In this document: positions 6,636 through 13,625 of the stretch, in pieces
Layout of the letters: every line of letters starts with the position of its first letter
How positions within the stretch are numbered: the first letter of the stretch is position 1
NCBI GenBank assembly: GCA_014380605.1
Contig: JACMJO010000183.1
Location: 1 to 17,681, forward strand
Direction of reading: 5' to 3'
Source of the DNA: Fimbriimonadaceae bacterium
Lineage (GTDB): Bacteria; Armatimonadota; Fimbriimonadia; Fimbriimonadales; Fimbriimonadaceae
Length of the DNA: 17,681 nucleotides
Translations under genes and position numbers: made by a program
Notes under the pieces: generated by a model
Told to the model about the DNA's origin: nothing
The model's database searches: none
Seen by the model: the letters and a program-made list of their open reading frames with translations, nothing else

Positions 6636-6716
6636 GCGCCAGCTCCCTCAGACTGACAAAGTCCGTTGCTCGTTCATTGCGGTCGCGAGTGTCTGATCTC
6701 GCATCGTATTTAAGTG
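6636..6716 (-). repeat. Inverted repeat arm L (upstream of the lactonase-like gene)
   Basis: The reverse complement begins CACTTAAATACGATGCGAG and matches 6989-7070 with roughly 88% identity and short gaps. The shared core includes GACACTCGCGACCGCAATGA and GCAACGGACTTTGT. Each arm lies just upstream of a gene reading away from the other, so it may carry shared promoter or leader signals. Confidence 0.75.
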
Positions 6717-6753
6717 TTGCTAGACGGTGACGGGGTTCGTTGGAATAAAGTCC

Positions 6754-6849
6754 AGGAAGCTAAACGATCCGGGGCACAGAGTCGGCATCCGAACGCCAGG
6801 GAAACAGGTATTCCGCTTTGAGACGCCGGCAAACAGAGCGGGCGGATGA
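6754..6849 (+). pseudogene. Cytochrome-module fragment (forward copy)
   Basis: Translates as KLNDPGHRVGIRTPGKQVFR followed by FETPANRAGG and a stop at 6847-6849. This matches KLNDPGHSVGNRASGKQVFR in the cytochrome at 7096. It has no start, no signal peptide and no heme site. It lies between the two arms of the inverted repeat. Confidence 0.7.
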
Positions 6850-6889
6850 AATAGTTGAGTCTTGGGTGAGTTGCGCTTAGTCCAAGTCG

Positions 6890-6991
6890 TTAGGAGTTGA
6901 GGGAAACCACATCCGCGATAATCTGACCCTCGACTTCCTTGTACTCGGCGACGAGCATGTTTCGAAGGGATTGATCGACCTCGTGAAGCAC
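6890..6991 (-). pseudogene. Repeat copy 2 of the unknown fragment, with short ORF
   Basis: A 33-codon frame starts with GTG at 6991, immediately after an in-frame TAA. It reads VLHEVDQSLRNMLVAEYKEV, then EGQIIADVVSLNS. No ribosome site is visible. It contains the 79-bp repeat 6910-6988. It could be a small gene, but the absence of a start signal and the longer version at 5184-5345 favour a fragment. Confidence 0.4.
6910..6988. repeat. 79-bp direct repeat, copy 2
   Basis: Matches 5210-5288 without gaps, about 91% identical. It ends exactly where the inverted-repeat arm R begins (6989). Confidence 0.8.
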
Positions 6992-7070
6992 TTAAAATGA
7001 GATGCGAAGAGACACTCGCGACCGCAATGAACTAGCAACGGACTTTGTAAGTCTGAGGGAGGCGGGCGCT
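6989..7070 (+). repeat. Inverted repeat arm R (upstream of the cytochrome gene)
   Basis: Begins CACTTAAAATGAGATGCGAA and pairs with 6636-6716. It ends about 25 bases before the ATG of the cytochrome gene, so it forms most of that gene's leader. Confidence 0.75.
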
Positions 7071-7095
7071 GGACTCGCGCTGTTGGAGACGTTCC

Positions 7096-8751
7096 ATGAA
7101 GGCTATTGCATTAACACCGTTCGGCATTTTTCCTCTCGTGGGTGCCATCTCACTATTTTTTACCGGGGCGATGCTGCCCGTGGAGAAGCTAACAAACAAG
7201 GTAGTGAGCCCCGCAGCCGACGGCCCGTTTGTTGGTCTCAAAGCGAAGAAACTGAACGATCCGGGGCACAGTGTTGGCAACCGTGCGTCCGGGAAACAAG
7301 TATTCCGCTTCGAGACGTTTGGCAACGAACGCTTCTGGACGGAAGCAATGCGGATGCCGCAGGGCATGATGAAGGAGAAGGTGACGATCCTTATGGCACT
7401 AAAAGAAGGCCTAATGATCGACATCGAAATGGTGGACCCTATTACCCGGGCGAACCTTGAAAGAGAGCTTAAGACAGACCTCTCCCCTCGAAATGCGCCG
7501 ACGCTGCACGATCCGAAGGCGACGCTAAAGGTGCTCAATGCGAACGCATTCGCGGGACTGGTGACGGTCGACTCCAATCGGGACGGGCGTAGACGAGTGG
7601 AAAGTGGCGACAAGCTCGGCGTGGCCTGCGCGATCTGCCATACGATTACCGACAAGTCTGTCTTTGACCTGCCGGGCGGCGGGTCTGTTGGGCGGCGGAT
7701 TGACGGGCCAGCGAATTGGAACCTGAACATGGGGCCCCTGCTCGCCACCGCCGCAAACTCTCTCGCTTACTATCCAAACTTGCAGCTTGAATTAGGCGGC
7801 AAGACGGCTGGACGGGCCCCGCGTGGGCTCTCTGCGGTCGCCAGCGAAGCAGAGGTGGACGCTTACCTGAAGAATCCTCGCTTCTATCCTCGCGGAACGT
7901 TCGACGATTCCTCGGACGGAGTCGGAAACCCTATTGCGAACGTCGCCTTCTTCAGGACCGACCTCGCTGCACCGTGGGGCTCGTCGGCGCTGAATAACGT
8001 ATTGGATCACATTGCAAACGGCTCCTACACGGTTAATCTCGACATGACCACCCTCGCCACACCAGAAGGGCTAAAGCATCTGACGATGGCGAGCCCAAAG
8101 GCAGGACCGGAGCTTTGGCGCAATTACGTGGCTATCCTCAAACGTACTGGTGTGCGCGGTTATCCCTACGTGAAAGCGAAGATGATTCCCACTGGAGTTG
8201 GAAAGCCAGCCACGCCCACGGGCCGTCAAGTGGACAAAAGCAAGCTTTTCGATCTAAATGCCTACACGGACAGCCTTCCCGCCCCGAAAGGCGCGGTCGT
8301 GGATATGGCATCCTTCGCACGGGGACGCGAGGTCTTCCGCCAAGAATGCACGAGTTGTCACAACGTAGATCAGAGCAAACCGGTGCCGCCGATAATCGTC
8401 GACGTCCGTAAACTCGACCCTGGTTACCGCCCGAGTGTGCTTGCAAGGCGTAAGGCTCCCCTTAGCCCGATTCAAAACTCACAGGGCACTTTCGACGACC
8501 GGGCAGTAGTCGAGGATGCGAGTGGACGGGGAGAGAAGCGCGGTTTCTCGATGCCCCTTCTCCTGGATTTAGCCCGCAAGCCATTCTTCTTGCACGATGT
8601 GTCCGTAACTAGTCTGGAAAGTTTGCTAAATCAGGCGCGTGGGGCGAAGTCGCCGCACCCGTTCTACATTCGCGACGAGGCTAGACGGAACGATGTTGTG
8701 ACCTTCCTGAAAGGCCTGGACACCGGTACACAAAACGGGCGAATGAAATAG
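7096..8751 (+). CDS. Exported di-heme c-type cytochrome, cytochrome c peroxidase/MauG-like
   Basis: A 551-aa protein with an N-terminal signal/anchor (residues ~5-27, IFPLVGAISLFFTGAMLP) and two heme c attachment sites, C178-A-I-C181-H182 and C418-T-S-C421-H422. The C-terminal part (FSMPLLLDLARKPFFLHDVS, VTSLESLLN, then NDVVTFLKGL) follows the 'P-x-L-R ... PY-F-H-D-G-S ... LVAFLKSL' pattern of bacterial di-heme peroxidases. The ~240-residue heme spacing is larger than in classical cytochrome c peroxidases, so this is a divergent member. Peroxide reduction or electron transfer outside the membrane is inferred. GGAG lies 7 bases before the ATG. The segment at residues ~43-80 (GPFVGLKAK ... GKQVFRFETFGNERFW) is the one repeated in three broken copies nearby. 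The FAD/Rieske gene follows after 65 bases and is likely co-transcribed. Confidence 0.85.
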   Translation: MKAIALTPFGIFPLVGAISLFFTGAMLPVEKLTNKVVSPAADGPFVGLKAKKLNDPGHSVGNRASGKQVFRFETFGNERFWTEAMRMPQGMMKEKVTILMALKEGLMIDIEMVDPITRANLERELKTDLSPRNAPTLHDPKATLKVLNANAFAGLVTVDSNRDGRRRVESGDKLGVACAICHTITDKSVFDLPGGGSVGRRIDGPANWNLNMGPLLATAANSLAYYPNLQLELGGKTAGRAPRGLSAVASEAEVDAYLKNPRFYPRGTFDDSSDGVGNPIANVAFFRTDLAAPWGSSALNNVLDHIANGSYTVNLDMTTLATPEGLKHLTMASPKAGPELWRNYVAILKRTGVRGYPYVKAKMIPTGVGKPATPTGRQVDKSKLFDLNAYTDSLPAPKGAVVDMASFARGREVFRQECTSCHNVDQSKPVPPIIVDVRKLDPGYRPSVLARRKAPLSPIQNSQGTFDDRAVVEDASGRGEKRGFSMPLLLDLARKPFFLHDVSVTSLESLLNQARGAKSPHPFYIRDEARRNDVVTFLKGLDTGTQNGRMK

Positions 8752-8816
8752 GTTAGGACGACCGATGAGGGGTTGCGATAAAACCAACCCATCGGAGTTA
8801 GAAGGAAAAACAGATC

Positions 8817-10397
8817 ATGAACACTAGCGAAAACTCCAATACGGAATCTCTTTGGCTGGCCACATCCGACGGTCGCCGCCAGGAATCAAATGCGACCATA
8901 GACGGTCGATTTGATGTCGCAATCATTGGGGCTGGAATTGTCGGCATATCTACGGCTTATCAGTTACGATCTTCTGGGCTTCGAGTCATTCTCCTTGAAG
9001 CGCGGACTGCCCTCTCGGGGGTGACAGGACACACGACGGGCAAGCTGACTTCTCAACATGGCTTAACCTACAAGCGGCTTATCGACGAGCGCGGATTTGA
9101 GTTCGCAAAGTTGTATGGGGAAGCAAACGAGTGGGCCATACGCTTTGCTGAATCGGAGATTGCCAGCCTAGGAATCGAGTGCGACCATGCCCGCGAAGCA
9201 GCCTATGTGTGGTCTCCCACCTCAGAGGGACTTGAAGAGATTCGTGCCGAGGTCGAGGCATGCTCTTCCCTGAATATGCCCGCAAGTTTTGTGGGACCTG
9301 AAGCGATACCCGTTCCGTCGTTCGGAGCCATCAAGTTTAGCGATCAGGTCAGGTTTCACCCCCTCAAGTTCTTGCGAGCCCTGCTGGATGCGGCCGTACT
9401 AGAAGGCGTCCAACTTGCGGAGAATTACCGAGTTACCTCGATCGACGAAGCCGAGGACGGGTGCACCCTCCAAACCGAGCAAGGCGAAATCAAAGCCGAC
9501 AAGATTATGATCGCGACCAATTATCCCATCGAGGATTCCGGCTGGTTCGTGGCGAAACTAGCACCGTACCGGTCCTACGCGTCCTCGTTTGTCCTAAACT
9601 CCGATCCGCCGGAGGGAATGTACATCTCCTCTTCGGGGCCGCTACGATCATTCAGAAAGCACAGCAGCGAGAATGGAGACTACTTGATCGTTGGAAGCGG
9701 ACACCATCGCGTGGGACAAGACTCGAATGCGCAAGCTAATTTCGAAGATCTTGAGGCGTGGGCAAGAGCGAACTTCGACGTTCGAGAACTATCGCACCGA
9801 TGGTCGACCCAAGACAATTGGACCCCTGATGAACTGCCGTACATTGGCCTGTCGCCAGATAAAACGAGAATGTTCTTGGCGACCGGATTCGCGGGCTGGG
9901 GAATGTCGACGGGATTGGTGGCGGGCAAGATCATCTCCAATCTGATCACGACCGGGGAAAGTGCCTGGTCGAACATTTATGACCCGTCGCGATCTTCGTA
10001 CGGGGCGCTCGCTGAAATAGTAAAAGAAAACGTTCAGACCGTAGGACGCCTGGTTGGGGACCGGCTCGGCAGTGCGGAAGTAGGTTCGTTAGCCGACATT
10101 CCACTTGATTCGGGAGCCATCTGGCAGGCCAAGGACAGGCGGGTGGCGGTTTATCGGAGCGCAACCGGGCAACTTCAAGGCCTGTCTACCGTTTGCCCGC
10201 ACGTCGGCTGTCAAGTGGATTGGAACGATGCAGAGAAATCGTGGGACTGCCCATGCCACGGCTCAAGATTTGATCTGGAAGGCAACGTCCTCCACGGTCC
10301 AGCCGTCAAGGCACTTGAAAGAGTCGATCTCGATTCATTAGAAGGAGGCACGGCGGTTGTCGCTACGGACGCTACGAGGATTCAATCCTCACCCTGA
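8817..10397 (+). CDS. FAD-dependent oxidoreductase with C-terminal Rieske [2Fe-2S] domain (YhfW-like)
   Basis: A 526-aa protein. Residues ~32-62 form the dinucleotide-binding fold (FDVAIIGAGIVGISTAYQL, G38-x-G40-x-x-G43, closing acid in LLEAR). The DAO/glycine-oxidase-type flavin domain runs to ~385, with a C-terminal FAD-contacting stretch FLATGFAGWGMSTGLVAGKI. From ~430 a Rieske domain follows with ligands C460-P-H462 and C478-P-C-H481 (TVCPHVGCQVDW ... WDCPCHGSRFDLEG). This architecture is known from B. subtilis YhfW-type proteins, whose substrate is not well established. There is no signal peptide, so it is cytoplasmic. AAGGA lies about 10 bases before the ATG. Co-orientation with the di-heme cytochrome suggests a redox unit. 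The last codons overlap a nuclease-like remnant in another frame. Confidence 0.88.
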   Translation: MNTSENSNTESLWLATSDGRRQESNATIDGRFDVAIIGAGIVGISTAYQLRSSGLRVILLEARTALSGVTGHTTGKLTSQHGLTYKRLIDERGFEFAKLYGEANEWAIRFAESEIASLGIECDHAREAAYVWSPTSEGLEEIRAEVEACSSLNMPASFVGPEAIPVPSFGAIKFSDQVRFHPLKFLRALLDAAVLEGVQLAENYRVTSIDEAEDGCTLQTEQGEIKADKIMIATNYPIEDSGWFVAKLAPYRSYASSFVLNSDPPEGMYISSSGPLRSFRKHSSENGDYLIVGSGHHRVGQDSNAQANFEDLEAWARANFDVRELSHRWSTQDNWTPDELPYIGLSPDKTRMFLATGFAGWGMSTGLVAGKIISNLITTGESAWSNIYDPSRSSYGALAEIVKENVQTVGRLVGDRLGSAEVGSLADIPLDSGAIWQAKDRRVAVYRSATGQLQGLSTVCPHVGCQVDWNDAEKSWDCPCHGSRFDLEGNVLHGPAVKALERVDLDSLEGGTAVVATDATRIQSSP

Positions 10398-10468
10398 AAA
10401 ACGGTAAGCCGTCTCAACAAACTCTGAGGCTGGAGGGGATTGACGCGCCTGAATCCGATCAACCTTTT
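10376..10468 (+). pseudogene. Thermonuclease (SNase-like) fragment
   Basis: In a frame different from the end of the FAD/Rieske gene, the bases encode EDSILTLKNGKPSQQTLRLE followed by GIDAPESDQPF. This is the core 'DGDT-hydrophobic ... V-R-L-x-G-I-D-A-P-E' segment of staphylococcal-nuclease-like proteins. No start precedes it, the upstream part lies inside the FAD/Rieske reading frame, and after F the frame continues into unrelated sequence. It is a remnant onto which the FAD/Rieske stop may have been fused. Confidence 0.6.
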
Positions 10469-10542
10469 CCGCAGCCTCCCCCGCAACCGATAAGTACGGC
10501 GAAAAAGAGTGCGATCCAAATGGTTGCCACTGGGTGTTTCAT
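10459..10542 (-). CDS. Possible 27-aa lipoprotein
   Basis: A small minus-strand ORF starts at ATG 10542 with AGG seven bases upstream. The product is MKHPVATIWIALFFAVLIGC followed by GGGCGKG, i.e. a short signal peptide, lipobox LIGC, and a tiny Gly/Cys tail, as in entericidin-sized lipoproteins. Its upstream bases AGGTCGCAATAT also occur just upstream of the ferritin-like lipoprotein gene at 4509. It overlaps the nuclease fragment on the other strand. It could equally be a truncated lipoprotein gene that lost its body. Confidence 0.35.
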   Translation of the reverse strand: MKHPVATIWIALFFAVLIGCGGGCGKG

Positions 10543-10593
10543 ATTGCGACCTGACGAGGTTTGCGCAATCTTATCGCGTCAAGCCAACGGAGG

Positions 10594-10785
10594 CTAGCGA
10601 ATGCCAAGGTCTTCGATGACGATCTCGCCACGCTCGACAGCATCCTCGATCGCTCTCTTGTTGGCTTCCCATGCAGCATCAGACTTGAAGTAGGAACGGG
10701 GAAGGGTTATACGAATTTGGCTTTGGCTCGGGCGGCACATCGCAACCAAGTGAACGGCCAACGCGGTTTCATCTTCTAATAGCAA
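10594..10785 (-). CDS. Small unknown protein
   Basis: A 63-codon frame reading from TTG 10785, or 48 codons from an internal ATG (MCRPSQSQIRITLPRSYFKS). It has a plausible helical, charged C-terminus (AAWEANKRAIEDAVERGEIV, IEDLGIR) that looks like real protein rather than an antisense shadow. There is no clear ribosome site, and it is divergent from the ferritin-like gene at 10807. I recognise no family. Confidence 0.35.
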   Translation of the reverse strand: MLLEDETALAVHLVAMCRPSQSQIRITLPRSYFKSDAAWEANKRAIEDAVERGEIVIEDLGIR

Positions 10786-10806
10786 TCTGATTGACCGAGG
10801 ATAAGT

Positions 10807-11706
10807 ATGATTAATTTTGATAGAGCCTTAACCCGACGCGGAGCTTTGGCCACGCTGGGAACTTTAGGCGTGGCGGCAGCCATTCCTTCCATTGCCCGCG
10901 GTGAAATCGCCTCGCGATCGTCGGCGCAAGCAATCTCCGATGAAGATATCTTCAATTTTGCTTTGAACCTGGAGTATTTGGAAACCGAGTACTACCTGCT
11001 CGGCACGACGGGAAGCGGCATAAGCGACTTCGATGCCGGGTCCAATCCGGGCACGGTCAATGGCGGCCACATGGTTCCCTGGCGAAACAACGATTACAAA
11101 CAGTTCATGGAAGAAATCGCCCGGAACGAACTCGCGCACGTGAAGTTTTACCGAAGGACCCTTGGGACCAAGGCTGTAAGCAGGCCGGAACTCGATCTGA
11201 AGGGCGGGTTTATGGCCGCTGCCAAAGCGGCTGGCTTAGGCGACAACTTCGACCCCTTCTCAAGCGAGATGAACTTCTTTCTTGGCGGCATGCTGATCGA
11301 GGATGTTGGAGTGACTCTATACACGGGAGCCGCGCCTCTCATCCAGAACAAAGACTATCTCCAAGCTGCCGCCGCAATTTTAGCGGTCGAAGCCCACCAT
11401 ATGGGCATGGTTCGTTCGACTCTATATCGAATGGGCAAAGCTGCCCGGGATGCGGCGGGCGCGATTTCCGACGCTAGGGACAAGCTGGATGGCATGGCCG
11501 ACTTGGATCAAGGGATCGTGATGGATGGCAAGGCAAACTTTGTTCCATCTGACAGCGACGGCAAGGCGTTTATCCGAACACCCTATCAGGGCCTTAGAAT
11601 CGTTTACCTCACAGACCAACCGGGCGTCAGCCAGGGCGGACTATTCCTAAGGATTGAACGGGACTTTAAGAACGACGAAGTAAGAGCCACCTGTCAGCAG
11701 GTTTAG
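10807..11706 (+). CDS. Tat-exported ferritin-like domain protein (copy 2), frameshifted C-terminus
   Basis: A 299-aa paralog of the protein at 3610-4509. The N-terminus has a twin-arginine motif (ALTRRGALATLG, R10-R11) and a signal peptidase I-like region, without a lipobox. The ferritin-like domain has candidate metal ligands E56 (NLEYLE), E108-x-x-H111 (NELAHVKF), E165 (IEDVGVTLY) and E195-x-x-H198 (AVEAHHMG). Identity to copy 1 continues to VYLTDQPGVSQGG. There copy 1 ends FFPNGLNG, whereas this protein reads LFLRIERDF and runs on. Another frame just downstream encodes GLNGTLRTTK and a stop, so a 2-base loss near 11648-11653 has probably replaced the native end. AGGA lies about 6 bases upstream of the ATG. 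The metal site is intact, so it may still be functional. Confidence 0.83.
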   Translation: MINFDRALTRRGALATLGTLGVAAAIPSIARGEIASRSSAQAISDEDIFNFALNLEYLETEYYLLGTTGSGISDFDAGSNPGTVNGGHMVPWRNNDYKQFMEEIARNELAHVKFYRRTLGTKAVSRPELDLKGGFMAAAKAAGLGDNFDPFSSEMNFFLGGMLIEDVGVTLYTGAAPLIQNKDYLQAAAAILAVEAHHMGMVRSTLYRMGKAARDAAGAISDARDKLDGMADLDQGIVMDGKANFVPSDSDGKAFIRTPYQGLRIVYLTDQPGVSQGGLFLRIERDFKNDEVRATCQQV

Positions 11707-11850
11707 GTTTGTTGCCCGTCAAAGAGGATGCGAAGATCTAGTGGCCCGATATCGACTATGGACACTTCATGGCGGTGGCGCAGACACGTTTCCAGTTCGC
11801 GTTAGGAAGCGACACTTCACTGGGCGATAGAAGGCCATCGTCCAAGGGGC

Positions 11851-12087
11851 ATGAGATCACTTATCCCATTTATTGCCACTTCAACTCTAGCGCTTGTAGC
11901 AGGTGCAATTTATACGCCTCGCAGTAATTCTGTGAATGTTGGCAATATCCAGGTGAAGCAGGGCAATGCTAATTCAGGCCAAGCGGTGTTTCGGTTTGAG
12001 ACGTTTGGAACCGAAGGATTCTGGACGGATGCTCCCGCACTAAAGGCTCCACTAGCGCAAAGATTACGTCTGGGCAGGTTATCCTAG
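11851..12087 (+). pseudogene. Truncated cytochrome paralog (signal peptide plus first module)
   Basis: The frame encodes a signal-like N-terminus (MRSLIPFIATSTLALVAGAI), then GNIQVKQGNANSGQAVFRFE and TFGTEGFWTDAPALKAP. It matches GKQVFRFETFGNERFWTEAM in the cytochrome at 7096. It then ends without any CxxCH site. The AAGGGG before the ATG is too close (1 base) for a strong start. It is a second, more divergent cytochrome gene that lost its body; the position downstream of a ferritin-like gene suggests a duplicated ferritin-cytochrome pair. The spacer 11707-11850 shows nothing I can support. Confidence 0.6.
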
Positions 12088-12098
12088 CCAGGTGGTAC

Positions 12099-12383
12099 AT
12101 GAGCAATTTTAATTGGGATGAGAAAAAGGAACAGGCCGCCATTCACTTTGCTCTTGGCAGACTGACCTGTGAGGAGATCGCGCTTGAGGTTGCCGTTACA
12201 AGAGGGACCTTGGAAATTTGGTATGCATGCGACGACTTCCAAGCGCGGATCGAGTGTTATAGAATTAAAATCCTTAAGGGGCTGCAGTATCGTGGGCTAC
12301 CCAAGCTGGTTGCTCGCATCGGGCGCTTGCGACAACGCTGGAATCAAACCGATCAGGTAATCACCCAGAAAAGAATGGCCTAG
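12099..12383 (+). CDS. Small helix-turn-helix protein
   Basis: A 94-aa protein starting at ATG 12099 with AGGTGG a few bases upstream. Residues ~8-45 form an HTH of the kind found in phage terminase small subunits and similar short DNA-binding proteins: EKKEQAAIHFALGRLTCEEI, ALEVAVTRGTLEIWYACDDF, QARIE. A basic helical tail follows (LPKLVARIGRLRQRWNQTDQ). There is no catalytic domain. It may be a phage or element relic that still encodes an intact DNA-binding protein. It begins 11 bases after the truncated cytochrome frame. Confidence 0.6.
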   Translation: MSNFNWDEKKEQAAIHFALGRLTCEEIALEVAVTRGTLEIWYACDDFQARIECYRIKILKGLQYRGLPKLVARIGRLRQRWNQTDQVITQKRMA

Positions 12384-12478
12384 ACACGGGCATTGCGCAC
12401 AGTGTTCACTAAATCCTGCCTGGGGGAGACGATGCCCTCCGTTGCAGACCCCGCGCACCCTCCAATCATCATCGCACC

Positions 12479-12835
12479 CTAGGCAGGGGAAGCAGATACG
12501 CTGGCTGGTATAGCGGCGGATTCTACTTCCTGAAGCGACAAAGTCTGCTGCAGGGCGTTGCGGAAATCGCCGTCAGAGTGCATTGCCATAGGCCCGTAGT
12601 TTGTGAGCGCAGCAACTAAGTCATCCTCAGGCATGCGATCATCCGCTAGGGCTGCCCAGTTCTTTAGGAGCCACCGGAAATGCCCGGATTCAGCCCAATC
12701 ACACTTAAGACGTTTAAGCGCTTTAACTTGGTCACAAACCCTTTTCTTGCTCAAAACATCGATGCAGAAATGATCCACGCATCGGATCAATCCCGTCGCT
12801 TCCAACAAAACCGTTGGATCGTACAGGGGCAGCAA
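12479..12835 (-). CDS. Unknown 118-codon ORF, probably N-terminally truncated
   Basis: The frame has convincing amino-acid composition (LRC-like and acidic/helical stretches such as LKRLKCDWAESGHFRWLLKN and WAALADDRMPEDDLVAALTN). It has no good start: TTG 12835 lacks a ribosome site, and an in-frame stop lies shortly upstream. Its 5' side abuts the IS481 remnant, so insertion or deletion probably removed the start. It ends in an Ala/Ser-rich tail. I recognise no family. The preceding 12384-12478 contains only a short inverted CCTGCCT / AGGCAGG pair. Confidence 0.4.
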   Translation of the reverse strand: MLPLYDPTVLLEATGLIRCVDHFCIDVLSKKRVCDQVKALKRLKCDWAESGHFRWLLKNWAALADDRMPEDDLVAALTNYGPMAMHSDGDFRNALQQTLSLQEVESAAIPASVSASPA

Positions 12836-12935
12836 GGCTGCATTTGATTTTAGTATTCATATAAAGGAAGTTGCGGTAGAAAGAAACCAGACTTATGAGG
12901 CTATTTTCGACCACACTGAGCGTAACAATACCGCC

Positions 12936-13526
12936 GTGGCCAAAAGAGAGCTGATAACCGAGGGTAAGCGTGTAGTTGTCTCTCTGTCACGAACATTGCT
13001 GTTCGCTAACGGCTCTCCTTGGGGAGGAGCGGGCATGACCGCTTTGACTAGATTGGGAGTTTGGCTCTTGCAAGTCGGGGTGGACATTTGCCACGGCGCG
13101 CCGTACCATCCTCAAACCCAAGGCAAGCTGGAGCGATTCCATCGAACCCTCAAAGCCGATGTGATCCAGGGCCGTCCCTACAAGGATTTAGAGTCTTGCC
13201 AGAGGGCGTTCAACGCCTTCCGGCACTCGTACAACCATCATCGACCTCATGAGGCCCATGAACTAGCCGTGCCCTCTAGCAAGTACATTCCGAGCTCTCG
13301 AAGCTTTCCAACCCAATTGCTCGAACCCGAGTACGACTCCCAAGATGCTGTGCGAAAGGTCCAAATAGGCGGAGAGGTCAACTACAAAGGCATCGCGTTC
13401 GACGTTCCCAGGGCCTTGGCCGGACAACGAGTCGGCATTAGGCCAAGCGAGCAAGACGGCGTCGTCGAGGTCCGGTTCTTTCGCGAAATTGTAGCGCAGG
13501 TTAACCTGCGCTACAATTCCCCCTAA
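12936..13526 (+). pseudogene. IS481-type transposase, C-terminal fragment with mutated catalytic Asp
   Basis: From about residue 19 the frame is the C-terminal half of an IS481-family DDE transposase: LLFANGSPWG, ICHGAPYHPQTQGKLERFHR (catalytic Glu in KLERF), YNHHRPHEA and a C-terminal beta-rich domain. The N-terminal HTH and the first catalytic Asp are missing. The second Asp of the usual D-N-G-S-P-W-G is Ala (codon GCT at 13005-13007, one base from GAT). The sequence before about 12990 is unrelated. It cannot be an active transposase. The 3' end contains a long palindrome, and an IS-type end follows. Confidence 0.85.
13487..13518. repeat. 32-bp perfect palindrome at the transposase 3' end
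   Basis: AATTGTAGCGCAGGTT is followed directly by its reverse complement. It spans the last codons of the transposase, so both strands encode IVAQVNLRYN. It could form a strong cruciform or RNA hairpin limiting read-through; there is no T-tract. Confidence 0.85.
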
Positions 13527-13582
13527 CGGAATGTGTCCACCATGTCCCCGAACACCTGTCAACAATGTGCCCGGTCTATACA
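13527..13582 (-). mobile_element. Right end of the IS481-like element
   Basis: Read inward on the minus strand from 13582, it begins TGTATAGACCGGGCACATTG and continues with spaced GACA/ACATG blocks (GGTGTTCGGGGACATGG). This is the usual style of IS481-family terminal repeats, which begin with TGT. It follows the transposase stop directly. No matching left end is present beside the truncated gene. Confidence 0.6.
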
Positions 13583-13625
13583 GCTACAAGTTGTGGAGAG
13601 TCTCAGTTGCTAGCCTCAACACCCT

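Noticed and set aside
7002..7460. Plus-strand frame starting in the cytochrome leader (RRDTRDRNELATDFVSL...)
   Set aside because: It runs out of frame into the cytochrome gene. The homologous arm at 6636-6716 lacks an equivalent start in that frame, so it is better explained as leader sequence.
7032..7748. A 238-codon minus-strand frame opposite the cytochrome
   Set aside because: The plus strand has heme motifs, a signal peptide and a ribosome site. The minus frame is Ser/Arg-rich without motifs.
10561..10779. Plus-strand 72-codon ORF
   Set aside because: It overlaps the more protein-like minus-strand frame at 10594-10785 and has no ribosome site.
13263..13565. Minus-strand frame opposite the transposase end containing IVAQVNLRYN
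   Set aside because: The shared peptide arises only because the DNA there is a perfect palindrome.
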